Below, in pieces: positions 9,909-21,230 of a DNA stretch of 64,000 nucleotides. Below the pieces are notes generated by a model, which saw nothing but the letters and a program-made list of their open reading frames with translations, was not told the origin of the DNA and did no database searches. The stretch spans positions 1 to 64,000 of the forward strand of contig VCJN01002518.1 of NCBI GenBank assembly GCA_006384855.1, given 5' to 3'. Position numbers and translations under genes: made by a program. Numbering within the stretch: the first letter of the stretch is position 1; each line of letters starts with the position of its first letter. The DNA is from Tetraselmis striata. Lineage: Eukaryota > Chlorophyta > Chlorodendrophyceae > Chlorodendrales > Chlorodendraceae.

Positions 9909-10256
9909 ATGGCGTGCGCGAAGGCCGATGAGCTCCCCGAGAAGATGCAGCGTGAGCTTGCACAATACGTCGAGCGTTTCAACAAATGGAAGAAGTTGTG
10001 CAACACGATGAACCGCCTTGATCGGACTATGAAGGAGTACATGATCGAGAACAAGATTGACTACATTGAAGACGAAGGTGTGCAACTGTCCATGGCGCAC
10101 CCAAAACGATGGATGCTTGACCAGTCGCTCATTGACGATATCGACCAATACAAGGTGGAGAAGAAGATCAACATATTGACGGTGGACATAGACGACGACA
10201 AAGTGGCCGAAAAGCGCGCGCGCGTGGAGCAGGAAACTGCTAATAGCGAAGCATAG
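9909..10256 (+). CDS. Small helical protein, 115 aa, PLV fossil 1
   Basis: An uninterrupted frame of 115 codons beginning MACAKADELPEKMQRELAQY and ending in a basic/acidic tail. The first half is predicted coiled coil. The central segment RTMKEYMIENKIDYIEDEGVQLSMAHPKRWMLD has the layout (helix, 'IKxYMxxNxIxxI', then a short strand 'xVxLSM', then a helix) seen in small proteins of large DNA viruses and in the phage Gp157-type family; this is likeness only. Function unknown. It is the only plus-strand gene of the fossil that looks whole. The start is chosen because a TATA-like box lies 90 bp upstream and no earlier in-frame ATG continues the frame. Confidence 0.6.
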   Translation: MACAKADELPEKMQRELAQYVERFNKWKKLCNTMNRLDRTMKEYMIENKIDYIEDEGVQLSMAHPKRWMLDQSLIDDIDQYKVEKKINILTVDIDDDKVAEKRARVEQETANSEA

Positions 10257-10314
10257 AAACAGTTTCGGGAGTATTTGTCTCCGATGTAATCGTCTTCGCT
10301 TCATATGAATGTAG

Positions 10315-10393
10315 AATCTCGTGACCGCACACATAATCTCGTGACCGCACATAACATCACGTGTTTGCACATAACACCTTGTGAGTGCACATA
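10315..10393 (+). repeat. Imperfect ~22-bp tandem repeat
   Basis: Four imperfect copies of a unit like TCTCGTGACCGCACATAA follow the helical gene. After them the DNA is AT-rich to about 10500 with no gene. Confidence 0.7.
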
Positions 10394-10496
10394 ATGTATA
10401 ATGTATAACCATTATGTATTATAGCAAATTGTTTAATTTTTATTTTTAATATTTAATGTTTATTATACATAACAAATACATAGCATATACACAGCC

Positions 10497-11192
10497 ATAA
10501 ATATATATAGCGATCCCCAGCGCGAGAACATATTCTGCGCACTATGGGGTTGGTGGTATACATGCACTGCCATATTGTGCGGTATAAGCTACGGAGTGGC
10601 AGCAAATGTATACTCGGATAGCAATCGCCACGTTTCGAGCTGCAAATCGTGCGATGTGCTGGCTATATATAGTCCACTATGCCACCATGATTTGAGCTGG
10701 AATAGCCACCATATTGGGCATCATCCGGGCGTTGCAGCGACGGTTTCAGCACTGGTTTCGGAGCATTATTTGGAGCTGCGTTGTGCCCGGCGAGCATTCT
10801 GTAAGTGGGGCCTAGCCCCCCCCCCCCCCAAAACTGTTTGTATGTGCTGATATGTAGTCATATATATAGTCTAGCGATCCGCAGCGCGAGAACAGTTAGA
10901 GCGCACGTTAGAGTTGGCGGTATAAATGCACTGCCATATTGTACGGTAAACACTGCGGTATACGCGACGGAGCGGCAGCAAACTCGGATAGCAATCGCCA
11001 CGTTTCGAGCTGCAAATTGGACGATGTGCTGGCTATACATAGTCTACTATGCCACCGTGACTTGAGCTGGAATAGCCACCATATTGGGCAGCATCCGGGC
11101 GTTGCGGCGACGGTTTCAGCACTGGCTTCGAAGCATTATTTGGAGCTGCGTTGTTCCCGGTTAGCATTCCGTGTGTGGGGGCCCTAGCTCCC
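10497..11192 (+). repeat. Diverged direct repeat, two ~340-bp copies
   Basis: The segment at about 10500-10830 recurs at about 10860-11190 with many substitutions (for example the shared stretch GATAGCAATCGCCACGTTTC). The right copy is cut by the left LTR of Copia-1 at 11193. Neither copy contains a convincing gene. It may be a short non-autonomous element or satellite remnant. Confidence 0.7.
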
Positions 11193-11719
11193 TGTTGAAA
11201 GATGGGCGTGAGGGAATAGAACGACTGTCTGTTACAACGGGTCGCGCGCTGCAGTTATACTCGCGCGCGCCCTGGCGCGCGCGCCAGTCATTACCGCGTC
11301 CGCCACCTTGCGCCATCGCGCGCTGACTGTAGTCTCCAGTACTTAACGCATATGTGCGAAAAATATACACACATATGCGCATATGTGCGAGCCTGAGTAC
11401 TGGCATTATCTATGTCCGTACAATACAGTATCCGCTGCTGCATCGGCCGATATCCTGCAGTATATTCTAGTAGTACTGCATGGCGCCCACCATATTGATA
11501 CTCAGCAGTACCGGAATCTTGATTGTGCTCGCACAGGCGTCCTCGTACTCGTAGATGTACAGCCACTCCGCGATGTACGTCTGCTGCCGGAAATGCATTC
11601 GCGTCCTCGAACTCGTAGCCGTACGATCGCTCCGCCGTGTACAGGTACTGCTGAGAGTGTGCAGGCGTCAAGGCTCCCAACAACCGGTCAAACGCCTGCA
11701 AGACTGGTGTCAAACAACA
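11193..11719 (-). repeat. Copia-1 LTR, left (3' LTR of the minus-strand element)
   Basis: Begins TGTTGAAAGATGGGCG and ends CAAACAACA, matching the inverted ends (TGTTG...CAACA) of all Copia LTRs in this window. It carries only one copy of the 31-bp segment that is doubled in the young elements. It interrupts the 10.5-11.2 kb direct repeat. Confidence 0.85.
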
Positions 11720-14700
11720 CCCCCACTCGCCATGCAGTCATCACGCGCCCAACATCTGCATGGCGAACTCCGCGTGCTTCAGCCTTCCCAGAGCCTTGGT
11801 GAGTGCATCCGCAACCATCTGTGCAGTCGTGCGGTACTCAATTGCCACCTCCCCGCTGAGCACCTTCTCCCGTGTGAGGTGGTACTTGATGGCGATGTGC
11901 TTGCTGCGACCATGGGTCATGCATGGGGTTGCGCGTCAGCGCAATGCAGCTCTGGTTGTCCTCGAAGCTCACTCACTGTGGCCTCGGACTGAGCACAACC
12001 ACAGCTCGCGCAGCAGCTCGCGCAAGAACAGCGCCTCGCACATAGCAGCACACAACGCCATGTACTCCGCCTCCGCCGTTGACAGCGCCACAGTGGCCTG
12101 CAGCTGAGACTTCCAACTCACTGCAGCTCCACAAAGCATGAAGACGAAGCCAGTGGTGGAGCGTCGCGACACCACGTCTCCGGCCCAGTCGGCGTCGCAG
12201 TACCCGTGCAGTAGGCCGTCAGCCTTGCCCCCACTGAAGGTCAGCCCCAGGGTTTTGGTACCCTTCAGGTATCGCAGGACTCGCTTGGCAGCCTGACAAT
12301 GGCGCTCTTCAGGCTTGGCCATGGCCCGGGACAACTTGCTCACAGCTTCGGCAATGTCGGGGCGGGTAGCCACCATGGTGTACAGCAGGCTGCCCGCAAG
12401 GGCATGATATGGCACCTCTGCAGCCAACGGCTTGTTGCTACCGGGGACATCGGCACCAACCTCCGCCGGGGTGCTCACAACGTAAGCGTCAGCAAGCAGC
12501 ATGTCATCGATGTACTTGGCTTGATGCACCTTCAGCGTCGCATTGTCCCAGTCTCGCTCCCCCGTCATGCCTAGTGCCCAGACACATACGACCAAGTCCT
12601 TGATGTCAAAGCGGGCGCCTAATGCCGTCTTGAAATCCGCGGCCCATACTTCGTCCTCGAAGGCAAAGATCAAGTCGTCCACGTAAACCACCAGGATGCA
12701 GATCAACTGCCCACCCTGCCAGTAGACGTACGCGCCAGGGTCGGACTTGAGCTGCTGAAACCCGTAGCACACCAAGAGCTTATGCAAGGTGTTGTGCCAA
12801 TTTCGGGGTGATTGCTTCAGCCCGTACAGGCTCTTCAACAAGCGCAAGACCATGGGCCGCCCTCTTGCATCGTGTTGCTCATAGCCAGGCGGCGGCCTCA
12901 TGTAGATCTCCTTCTCCACTGGAGCATACAAGAACGCCGTGTCGACATCAACCTGATGGATATTCCAACCGTATTGTACTGCAATCGCAAACAGCACTCG
13001 GATAGTGGTGAACTTCACGGTCGGTGCAAAAGTCTCTGCATAGTCGATGCCATGTCGTTGACGGCAGCCTTGGACAACCAGTCGGGCCTTGAAGCGCGCG
13101 ATACTGCCATCAACGTTGTATTTGACCTTGAATACTCATTTGCTGGGAATGGCTGTTCGCTCCTTTGGTGACTCGCACACCACCCACGTGCCCTGCTTCT
13201 CCAACGAGTTGAATTCTAACTCTACGGCTTGCGTCCATTGCTCCTTGAACGGTCCGGACAGGGCCTGCTTGAGCGTGATGGGCTCATCGACACCCTGTGT
13301 CACTGCCGCGAATGCGGCGGCCATCATAGCTGCAGCGTCGTCGTTGGGGTTTTCCGGATGCACGACCCACCATTGCCCAGGAGCTCGGCGAGTCCGAGCA
13401 AGGTAGGGGTTTCTGTCAGCACGCTGGACGACAGGTTCCTCTTGCCCGCCATCGTCGGTTCCCTCGTTCGTCTCCAACTGGGTCAGCTCCAGCGTGGGTC
13501 GCTGCGGTGGTGCAAGCCTGCTAATACTCCACGAAGCTGTGATAGTCAGCTACCATATGCGGATATGCCCCACTGTCCACCCATATGTCCGGGTAGCTTC
13601 CGAGACCATCATTCAGCCCCAGCATGCACGCCCCACGTGCATCGACAACAGCACTCGCAAGAGCAACCGCATCAAGCAAGTAAGCGGAATCAGACTTGGT
13701 TACAACACGGGCAGAGCCGCCCATGCCACCAGAGGCACTACCCGCCTCATCATCAGACATGCCGAAGCAGTCAGACAGCCCAGACAGCGACATGATCTCA
13801 TCCATGTTGTGGCTGTCCAGGTCATGCTCGCGCTCATTCGCCTGAGCAACACCACCAGCAGCCTCACCCGGCTGCACATCCTTCTCGGACTCATACTCCC
13901 CTCCGAAGAGGTCACACAGCAGGGTGCCCGGTTCCGGCGCCCAATTCACCGCATACATGTCAGAGATCCTGCCGAGATTGCCTCCCTCGAAGCGGAAGCG
14001 CAGAGCTGCCCATGCTTGGCCTCCAGAGGTACCACTGTCATCCAGGTGCCAACGGATGTCATCCAGGAGCTCCTCAGGGAGCAGCGCAGGCAGAGTTGCA
14101 TTCATACAGCTTGAAATGCTGATCAGATGAGGCATGCTCACTCATCATCATGGCCTGCTTCATGCCAGTGGCAATGCAATAGCCTCCAACTGATGCCTCC
14201 AGCGGCGCCACCCCTTACTCTGACCAGAGAAAACGGGCGGCAACGGAATGCGCGGCGCGCGGGCGGACGTTGCTTCCGGCATGATGATCACAGTGATGGA
14301 AATCAACTGCAGAGCGGGACAGAGGCGGCGGTCTGTCAGCGGTCTGGTCGTCACAGGGCCAAGAGCCCCCACCACTGCTTGCCGCAGTGGTACCTCTCTC
14401 TCCCACCAGGGATGGTCAACAGGGAGAATCTCTGTCAATATTTCGAAATTGAGCAGAGAAAACAAGTAGAGCCGCACAAAAAAATTACTTACCGGCCACA
14501 ATTAATCGACAAACCATGGCCTCGCGGAAAATCAAAACACCGGCTACGATAAATCGAAAAACCAACGGTGAATCCGGCTAATTTTGGATCCTCGTAGCTT
14601 CGTCTAGAACACGGCCGAAACTACGTCGTTCTCCGGTCGCAGACTGCTGCTAACTTGGCAACCTGCCCTGCCTCGTGTTTATGGTCGCTACCAGTGGCAC

Positions 14701-15255
14701 AAGACCACGACAGAGCGCTCGACGAGGCCGTCTGCCCCCCCTGTGGCCAACGAGGCAGTACGACACACTCTAACTGAGCGAGCGACAAGCGCAGACAAGT
14801 CGACGCGACTGGAAGCCGGCCCGAGTCGTCGATAGACTGGAATGGCCGTCGAAACGCGGCTTCAGGCGTCGAGAGGCACAGCCGAAACGAAAGAGGCCGA
14901 CAGCAGCGTCGAGCTGCTCAGGCAGACAGCCCCCACGCCCACCCACTACATGACGCCCACTGCCTAGGGAGGCTGGTAACGAGCAGCGACCTCGCGTCGC
15001 ACAGGCAAACGAGCCCCACGCCGCGTCCCAGGGCGCCCACTGACTACCACCGTCAGTGCACCGCTTCTCGCGGCCACGCTCGGCTCTCAGCGAGTGAAAA
15101 CGAGTCGTCCGAGTCCCCAGCCCAACAGCGCAGGTCCCCTCCCAAGAGTCAGCAGCAAGGGCGGCGGGAGAACCTGGTTGTGGCGCTCCTGTGGTTGGCA
15201 GAGGCTGCTCCTCGGCTTGGGAGATGAAGGGAAGCGAGGGCCCAACTAACCTATA

Positions 15256-15755
15256 TATTGAATGACGGGCGTGAGGGAATAGAACGACTATCTGTTACAA
15301 CGGGTCGCGCCCTGCAGTTATACTCGCGCGCGCCAGCCATCACCGCGTCCGCCATCTTGCGCCATCGCGCGCTGACTGTAGTCTCCAGTACTTAACGCAT
15401 ATGTGCGAAAACAATATACGCACGTATGCGCATATGTGCGAGCCGGAGTACTGGCATTATCTATGTCCGTACAATACAGTATCCGCTGCTGCATCGGCCG
15501 ATATCCTGCAGTATATTCTAGTAGTACTGCATGGCGCCCACTATTGATACTCAGCAGTACCGGAATCTTGATTGTGCTCGCACAGGCGTCCTCGTACTCG
15601 TAGATGTACAGCAACTCCGCGATGTACGTGTACTGCCGGAGATGTACTCGCGTCCTCGAACTCGTAGCTGTACGATCGCTCCGCCGTGTACAGGTACTGC
15701 TAAGAGTGTGCAGGCGCCAAGGCTCCAAAGAGCCGATCAAACGCTTCGTATCAAA
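15256..15755 (-). repeat. Copia-1 LTR, right (5' LTR of the minus-strand element)
   Basis: LTR-like sequence whose last bases (GTATCAAA) merge directly with Copia coding DNA of the opposite strand beginning AGCTTCGTGGAG. The normal CAACA terminus is absent. The same LTR-to-coding junction recurs in the 1,600-bp tandem array. Confidence 0.8.
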
Positions 15756-18536
15756 AGCTTCGTGGAGTATGAGCAGCTTGCACCACCGGTTGAGGTGGGG
15801 GGTATTTGCTGTGTGGCGGTGGGTCGGGAAACGGTCTGGATGGTTGTTCGAGCCGATGGCGGGGAAGTACGCAGTGTGCTTCGTGGGGTTCTGCATGTCC
15901 CGGACTTGCCGGGCAAAACAAAGCGTGGCTACCGCAGGTTGTTTAGCCAGCGGTTGGCGCAGGAGCGTGGCGCTTCGTTTCATTACACGGCCAAGGGGGA
16001 CTCCATGGTCTTGCGCTATGCTGGCCGTGACATGACGGTCCCTATCGGGCGCGCTCCGGGGAGCAGCTTGTACGCTTTCCGCAGCAGAATACTACGGAGC
16101 GGGCCTGCGCCCAGCCTGCGGATGTTGTTGCGCTGCAACAACAACCTTGTGGGAAGTTGTCAAAGTTGCTGTGGCACAGACGTCTTGGCCATCTGCATGC
16201 TGCAGGCATGGATCGTTTGCTTGCGGAGAGCGTCTCGGGGATCACGTTCGCGAGGGATGAGATACTGCCGTTTTGTGACTGTTGCGCGTTGGCGAAGTCT
16301 CACGTACAGCCGCGGTCGCGCATTGCGACAAAGCGTCCTACTGGGCCACTCCAGAAGTTTGGAGCTGAAATCTGGGGGCCAGTGGGTGTGACGTCCATTG
16401 GTGGGTTCCGTTACGTGTTTGGGATGACTGACTACTACTCGGCATACGGCTGGGTGGTGTTCATGAAGTCCAAGGATGAGGCTCCGAGGGCTCTGCTGTT
16501 GGTGGTGCGCGCTATCAGGCGCGTGCATCCCGGACTCGGATACGACAAGAGTACAGCTCGCCTGAGATTGGACAACGACTCAGACTTCCAAAGTGCGGGT
16601 TTTCGATCTGTCTGCGATGGCCTGCACTTCGTTCCTGAGTTTTCTGCGCCATACTGCCAATGGCAGAATGGTCTGCAGGACCGTATGTGGCTTACTCTGT
16701 CCGAGATGACGGTGGCTATGCTGCTACATGCTGGCCTGGGTCGTGAGTTCTGGGCGCTGGCCTTCTGTGCCGCGATGCACATCCGCAACAATGTCTACAG
16801 TCGGGGTGTCGGTTCTGTTCCCTACCGGCGTCACACTGGCAAGGCCCCACATGTGTCTGGGTTGCGGGTGTTCTGCTGTCTAGCGTATGTGCACGTAGAT
16901 ACCGGGAATAGGCGGAAGCTTGACGCCAAGGCCTTTCGCGGGGTCTTCGTTGGTTATGGGCAGGAATCTCACACCTACTTGGTGTGGAATCTGGCTACTC
17001 GCCGCGTGGTTGCAAGTCGGAATGTGATTTTCGATGAGGGTTGGCGTGATGCGGCTTCCAGCAGCAAGGGGGGGCAGTGGGGGCGATGCTGCTGCAAGCC
17101 TGGAGATGTTCCTCCAATACCAGGCACTTCTTGATAACGGCGGAGTTGGCAGCACGTCCGACACATCACGGCTGCAAGAGAGAACCGAGGCTCAACGGCG
17201 TGTCGTGGATGAAACGGACGACGTTGAGGGGGAGCTTGAGATCGAGGAGGTGCCACAGACTGCGGAGGAACTGGAACTTGGATCGCAGCGACCCACGCTG
17301 GAGCTGACCCAGTTGGAGACGAACGAGGGAACCGACGATGGCGGGCAAGAGGATCCTAATATGGTCCAGCGTGCTGAGAGGGACCCCTACCCTGCTCGTT
17401 CTCGCCGAGCTCCTGGGCAATGGTGGGTCGTGCATCCGGAAAACCCCAACGACGACGCTGCAGCTATGATGGCCGCCGCATTCGCGGCAGTGACGCAGGG
17501 TGTCGATGAGCCCATCACGCTCAAGCAGGCCCTGTCCGGACCGTTCAAGGAGCAATGGTCGCAAGCCGTAGAGTCAGAATTCAACTCGTTGGAGAAGCAG
17601 GGCACGTGGGCGGTGTGCGAGTCACCAAAGGAGCGAACAGCCATTCCCAGCAAATGAGTATTCAAGGTCAAATACAACGCTGATGGCAGTATCGCGCGCT
17701 TCAAGGCCCGACTGGTTGTCCAAGGCTGCCGTCAACGACATGGCATCGACTATGCAGAGACTTTTGCACCGACCATGAAGTTTACCACTATCCGAGTGCT
17801 GTTTGCGATTGCAGTACAATACGGTTGGAATATCCATCAGGTTGATGTCGACACGGCGTTCTTGTATGCTCCAGTGGAGAAGGAGATCTACATGAGGCCG
17901 CCGCCTGGCTATGAGCAACACGATGCAAGAGGGCGGCCCATGGTCTTGCGCTTGTTAAAGAGCCTGTACGGGCTGAAGCAATCACCCCGAAATTGGCACA
18001 ACACCTTGCATAAGCTCTTGGTGTGCTACGGGTTTCAGCAGCTCAAGTCCGACCCTGGCGCGTATGTCTACTGGCAGGGTGGGCAGTTGATCTGCATCCT
18101 GGTGGTTTACGTGGACGACATGATCTTTGCCTTCGAGGACGCAGTATGGGCCGCGGATTTCAAGACGGCATTAGGCGCCCGCTTTGACATCAAGGACTCG
18201 GGCGTCTGTGCCTGGGCGCTAGGCGTGGAGGTGAAGCGAGACTGGGACAATGCGACGCTGAAGGTGCATCAGGCCAAGTACATTGATGACATGTTGCACA
18301 AGTTCAACCTTGCTGACGCTTACGTTGTGAGCACCCCGGCGGAGGTTGGTGCCGATGTCCCCGGTAGCAACAAGCCGTTGGCTGCAGAGGTGCCATATCA
18401 TGCCCTTGTGGGCAGCCTGCTGTACACCATGGTGGCCACCCGCCCCGACATTGCCGAAGCTGTGAGCAAGTTGTCCCGGGCGATGGCCAAGCCTGAAGAG
18501 CGCCACTGGCAGGCTGGCGAGCGAGTCCTGCGATAC
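15756..18536 (+). mobile_element. Copia 3' piece (protease to reverse transcriptase), block A, broken
   Basis: Plus-strand Copia sequence corresponding to about 48443-51210 of Copia-4: end of the protease region, integrase zinc finger and core (LLWHRRLGHLHAAGMDRLL; TDYYSAYGWVVF), linker and reverse transcriptase (VVYVDDMIFAFED). It starts at a fusion with an inverted LTR and ends abruptly inside the reverse transcriptase/RNase H border, where unrelated cysteine-rich sequence begins. No LTR of its own; broken, several breaks. A near-identical copy is at 33190-35960. Confidence 0.88.
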
Positions 18537-18857
18537 GCGCCACCCGCCCCGCAGCCACCTGCGGGACATGCCGACTTGCTCGTCGCCATGTTGACCGGAG
18601 CACTACGAGCAGTGGCGGGAGGCGGCCACATGCACTATCATTTGCGTGCCCGGGCCGGACGCCCGTCATGCGTGTACTGCGGCCAACGGACGGAGTGGGA
18701 GTATTGCTGCGACGGCACCCCGGCTTTGTGCGGCCCCAAGTACCCATGCATGGCGACCCATCAGCGGGCAGTCCCCTGCCCGACCACGGCCGCGGCGAGG
18801 GAGGAGTTCCGCCATGTCAGGGACGCGTTCCACGACGCGACTCGCGCCGCCGTGTGA
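18537..18857 (+). other. Cysteine-rich tail fused in frame to Copia RT (block A)
   Basis: The open frame of the Copia reverse transcriptase (17775 onward) continues without a stop past 18536 into about 106 codons of unrelated sequence ending at TGA 18855-18857. The tail has a CVYCGQRTEWEYCCDGTPAL segment followed by CGPKYPC and a histidine, that is CxxC, CC, C, C, H: a likely zinc-binding fold similar in spacing to cysteine-rich ends of piggyBac-type transposases. I cannot assign the family. The Copia site ATGGC at 18750-18754 inside this tail is the unoccupied counterpart of the Copia-3 target. Confidence 0.55.
18750..18754 (+). other. Unoccupied target site (ATGGC) of Copia-3
   Basis: In block A the sequence reads ...CCCATGCATGGCGACCC... 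without interruption. In block B the same sequence is split by Copia-3 with ATGGC on both sides (36174-36178 and 42836-42840). This is therefore the pre-insertion state. Confidence 0.93.
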
Positions 18858-19954
18858 GAGGCTTCGGAGAAGGCACGCGCGGCTGGTAGGGTGCGCAGGG
18901 TGAGGCGGCGGACGGCCCGGGAGATAATGGAGAGCGAGACATGCCGTCAGTGAGGTCGGGCGCAATGTCATTGGGTGGAGCACACGGGCGTGTAACACTT
19001 GCACTTTGCGCGTACTGCTGGGTTACATCCAGGCGGCGTCACACTATGCAACCGGAAAGGCTGCGTTGCTAGTGCAAACGATGCTACGCCTCACTCGGTA
19101 GGAACCGCTGCCCCGCCTATCCCACAGCCGCTGCCCCCCCCCTCCCTCTCGCGCACCGTTCTGCGACCTCGCGTGGATCCCCGCCACCAGCAGCTCCCCG
19201 GCGTCGACGCCCAAGTCGGCAGCCTTTGCGGAGGACATGTGGGCAGGGGCCATGAGAACATCCGCCTTGCGGATGCCCGGACCGTCTAGGAGGACAAGGG
19301 CCTCCTCCCCGCCGGAACCACCACCGCCGCCTGCCACTCTCCACAAGTCCAAACCCATGGCAGTGTGGGCTCGTTCCGGCGTCCACACCGTACACAATGC
19401 AGCCCGAATGGGCCGCGCGCTGGCACGGCTGTCGTCCGAGTCAGCCCTCGGCGGGGGCGGCGGCGTGGCAAGTGTTGAGCTCGCGCGACCATGGTGGTGT
19501 ACTTGGCGTCTTCGCGCTCCGCCAGCAGGTTTCTCGGCAGCTCCTCCTCGCTCTCCGGCTCCTCGGTGGTATAGGGGGGTGGGTCGGCGTCGGGGAATTG
19601 CTTCAACATCTTGTCCACAACGAAGGAGTTGTCTCTTGACGTCTCCCCGTCTTCCCCCCCCCCCGTGAAGCCGGGGCTTGTGGCCGTTGCGAAGCGACGC
19701 CGCCTTGTAGGCCAGGAGCCCCCCAGCGCCACCGCGCAGGCAGGACCGCACCCCACCCCGCGAGTATGGTGCATACGAGTGCGAGCCCTGCATCGTACGT
19801 CGGACGTCGTCCAACAGCTTCTCCAAATGGTCCTTGAAGTCCACCGCGTCCTCCCACGCAGCGGATGCGCTCCCAACCAACCGGATGGGCGTCTCCACGG
19901 CGCCGGGGCCAGCGTCGTATGGGGCCATGTACCCCTTTGTCTGTGGGCGGGTCG

Positions 19955-20043
19955 CTGTGAGTGCGAGTGCGAGTGAGTGTGTGTGTGTGTGTGTGTGCGT
20001 GTGTGTGTGGGGGGGGGGGGGGTGGGTGTGGGTGTGGGTGCAC
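19955..20043 (-). other. Predicted 89-bp intron with (CA)n microsatellite, copy A
   Basis: On the minus strand the donor is CAGCCAC|GTGCACCC and the acceptor CTCACAG|CGACCC. Removing the segment joins two open frames in the same phase. The intron holds a C13 run and a (CA)n tract whose length differs from copy B (89 versus 73 bp). Confidence 0.5.
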
Positions 20044-20706
20044 GTGGCTGAGGAGGCAGCAAGAGGGGGGGCTTCATGTTGGGGTTGGGTTCCCGGTAGA
20101 GGCGATGCGCCTTCAGGCGGTGGACCTGCTGCGCGAAAAGGAGGTCCCTCATCATGGTCTCGCAGACATTCTTCGGCAGCACGCGCTTGGCGTCCGCCTT
20201 CAAGAAGCCCATGAGGTTTGCATCCACAGCTCCGCAAGCGGGTGCCCGCAAGCCAGCATCTGGCAGATCATGCGGCACACCGCCGAGTGCAAGTTGGGGA
20301 CGAGGAGCGACACGAAGCCGTTTCCCTCAGCCAGGCGGGCATACACGGTGATGTCCGCTAGGTATCGAGTCCTCCCCTCCCTGGTGAGCGCGTCCACCTG
20401 CGCCTTGCACTCGGGGCCGTCCTCCTACGTCACCACGTTCTGCAACCCCCACCGCGTGACGAACCACGCAGCTCCTTGCAGGCGCTTGTACATGTGCCCA
20501 AGCACCGCTATATGCGACACCGAACGCATCACCGCTGGGGACGTGAGCTCCTTCTCGGTCATGATCGCCTTCACCCGGGCCTCCTCGAACAGCGGACCGG
20601 CGGTAAGAAGGGAGAACGTTTCCATGTGGTGCCAGCAGTCCTCCATGACCCAGCCGGACTGCACGGTCACCTTGCCTGACCCTGCAGTCCTGAAGGGGAA
20701 TGCCGT

Positions 20707-20748
20707 CACGCCCACGCCCACGCCCACGCCCACGCCCACGCCCACGCC
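20707..20748 (-). repeat. Hexamer repeat encoding Gly-Val, seven units
   Basis: Seven copies of CACGCC (GGCGTG on the coding strand), adding Gly-Val pairs to the transposase-like protein. Copy B has five units (44770-44799), so the tract varies in length in frame. Confidence 0.85.
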
Positions 20749-21230
20749 GAGGGGGGTACCTTTCGACTTCTTGGACACCGCAAACGAAGGGCGCAACCCG
20801 CGTCCAAAGTTGCTGGGTATCAATCCTAAAGCCTGGTGCCGGTCTTCCTGCTTCATAGCCCGGAATCCAACGTGGCCCAGCACGGTGACGTAATTCCTCC
20901 AGAAGTCCTTTCCCAAGCCAAAAAAACCAGGTGGCACGGCGCGAGCGGGAAAAGGTTGACCATGTTGACATAGCCCAGGACCACAGGCACCTGGCACACG
21001 CCATGGCAGCCGGTGTTCTGCTTGGCCTCCGCCAGCCGGGTTGTGTTGAACGCACGCCGGGCAGCAGGGCTCAGTTCGCCCTCCTCATCCCCATCGAGAT
21101 CCGACTTGGCCAAGTCCTCCTCTATCTGGCCGATGACGCCCATCTGCTCCAGCATATGGTCGCCGGAGAGCAGGAGGCAGCTCGCGCCCGTGTGCACAGC
21201 CTCGCAACTCACGAGAGTCGGCCGCCGCAC

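Larger units (their letters stand above)
6265..10256. mobile_element. Polinton-like virus (PLV) fossil 1
   Basis: A cluster of five virus-like genes occupies about 4 kb: three on the minus strand (glycine-rich basic protein, A32/FtsK-type packaging ATPase, small coiled-coil/membrane protein) and two on the plus strand (spike-like protein with an F5/8C-type domain, small helical protein). The ATPase is the diagnostic part. No major or minor capsid gene, no DNA polymerase or primase and no terminal inverted repeat was recognised, so it is a partial element. Most of its genes are broken, perhaps six to eight breaks in all, pointing to a non-functional fossil of moderate age. The family could also be another small relative of the Polinton/virophage group. 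Confidence 0.7.
11193..15755 (-). mobile_element. Copia-1, minus strand, broken and shortened
   Basis: A Ty1/Copia element on the minus strand. An LTR lies at each end (11193-11719 and 15256-15755). Between them are the RNase H/reverse transcriptase part (about 11740-13140, with VVYVDDLIFAF), part of the linker region (13140-13480), gag (13520-14140) and the long leader (14140-15255). Much of the integrase part is absent. The element is broken, with several breaks, and its right LTR runs directly into an oppositely oriented Copia piece, so no target duplication can be read. It is clearly older than Copia-3 and Copia-4. Confidence 0.88.
19080..21230 (-). pseudogene. KDZ/TNP2-like transposase pseudogene, copy A
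   Basis: Minus-strand gene, best read against copy B. Visible parts, N to C: acidic EEDLAKSDLDGDEEGELS; GFFGLGKDFWRNYVTVLG; LIPSNFGRGLRPSF; a Gly-Val repeat; WVMEDCWHHMETFSLLTAG; LVPNLHSAVCRMICQMLACG then LAELWMQNLMGFLKADAKR; a long acidic, low-complexity C-terminus. The order 'KDFW...IPSNFGR...W...LHxxxH/M...E/W...K' resembles the catalytic region of TNP2/KDZ-type DNA transposases; this is likeness by eye, moderate confidence. Defects: a TAG at 20425-20427 (copy B has a sense codon), a frame change at a T7 run near 20928 (shared with B), and a G11 run near 19663 that puts the C-terminal part out of frame. One intron (19955-20043) restores the frame across the microsatellite. Confidence 0.5.

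Noticed and set aside
19981-20040. His-Thr repeat protein region
   Set aside because: The (CA)n tract is better explained as part of a short intron that keeps the frame on both sides.
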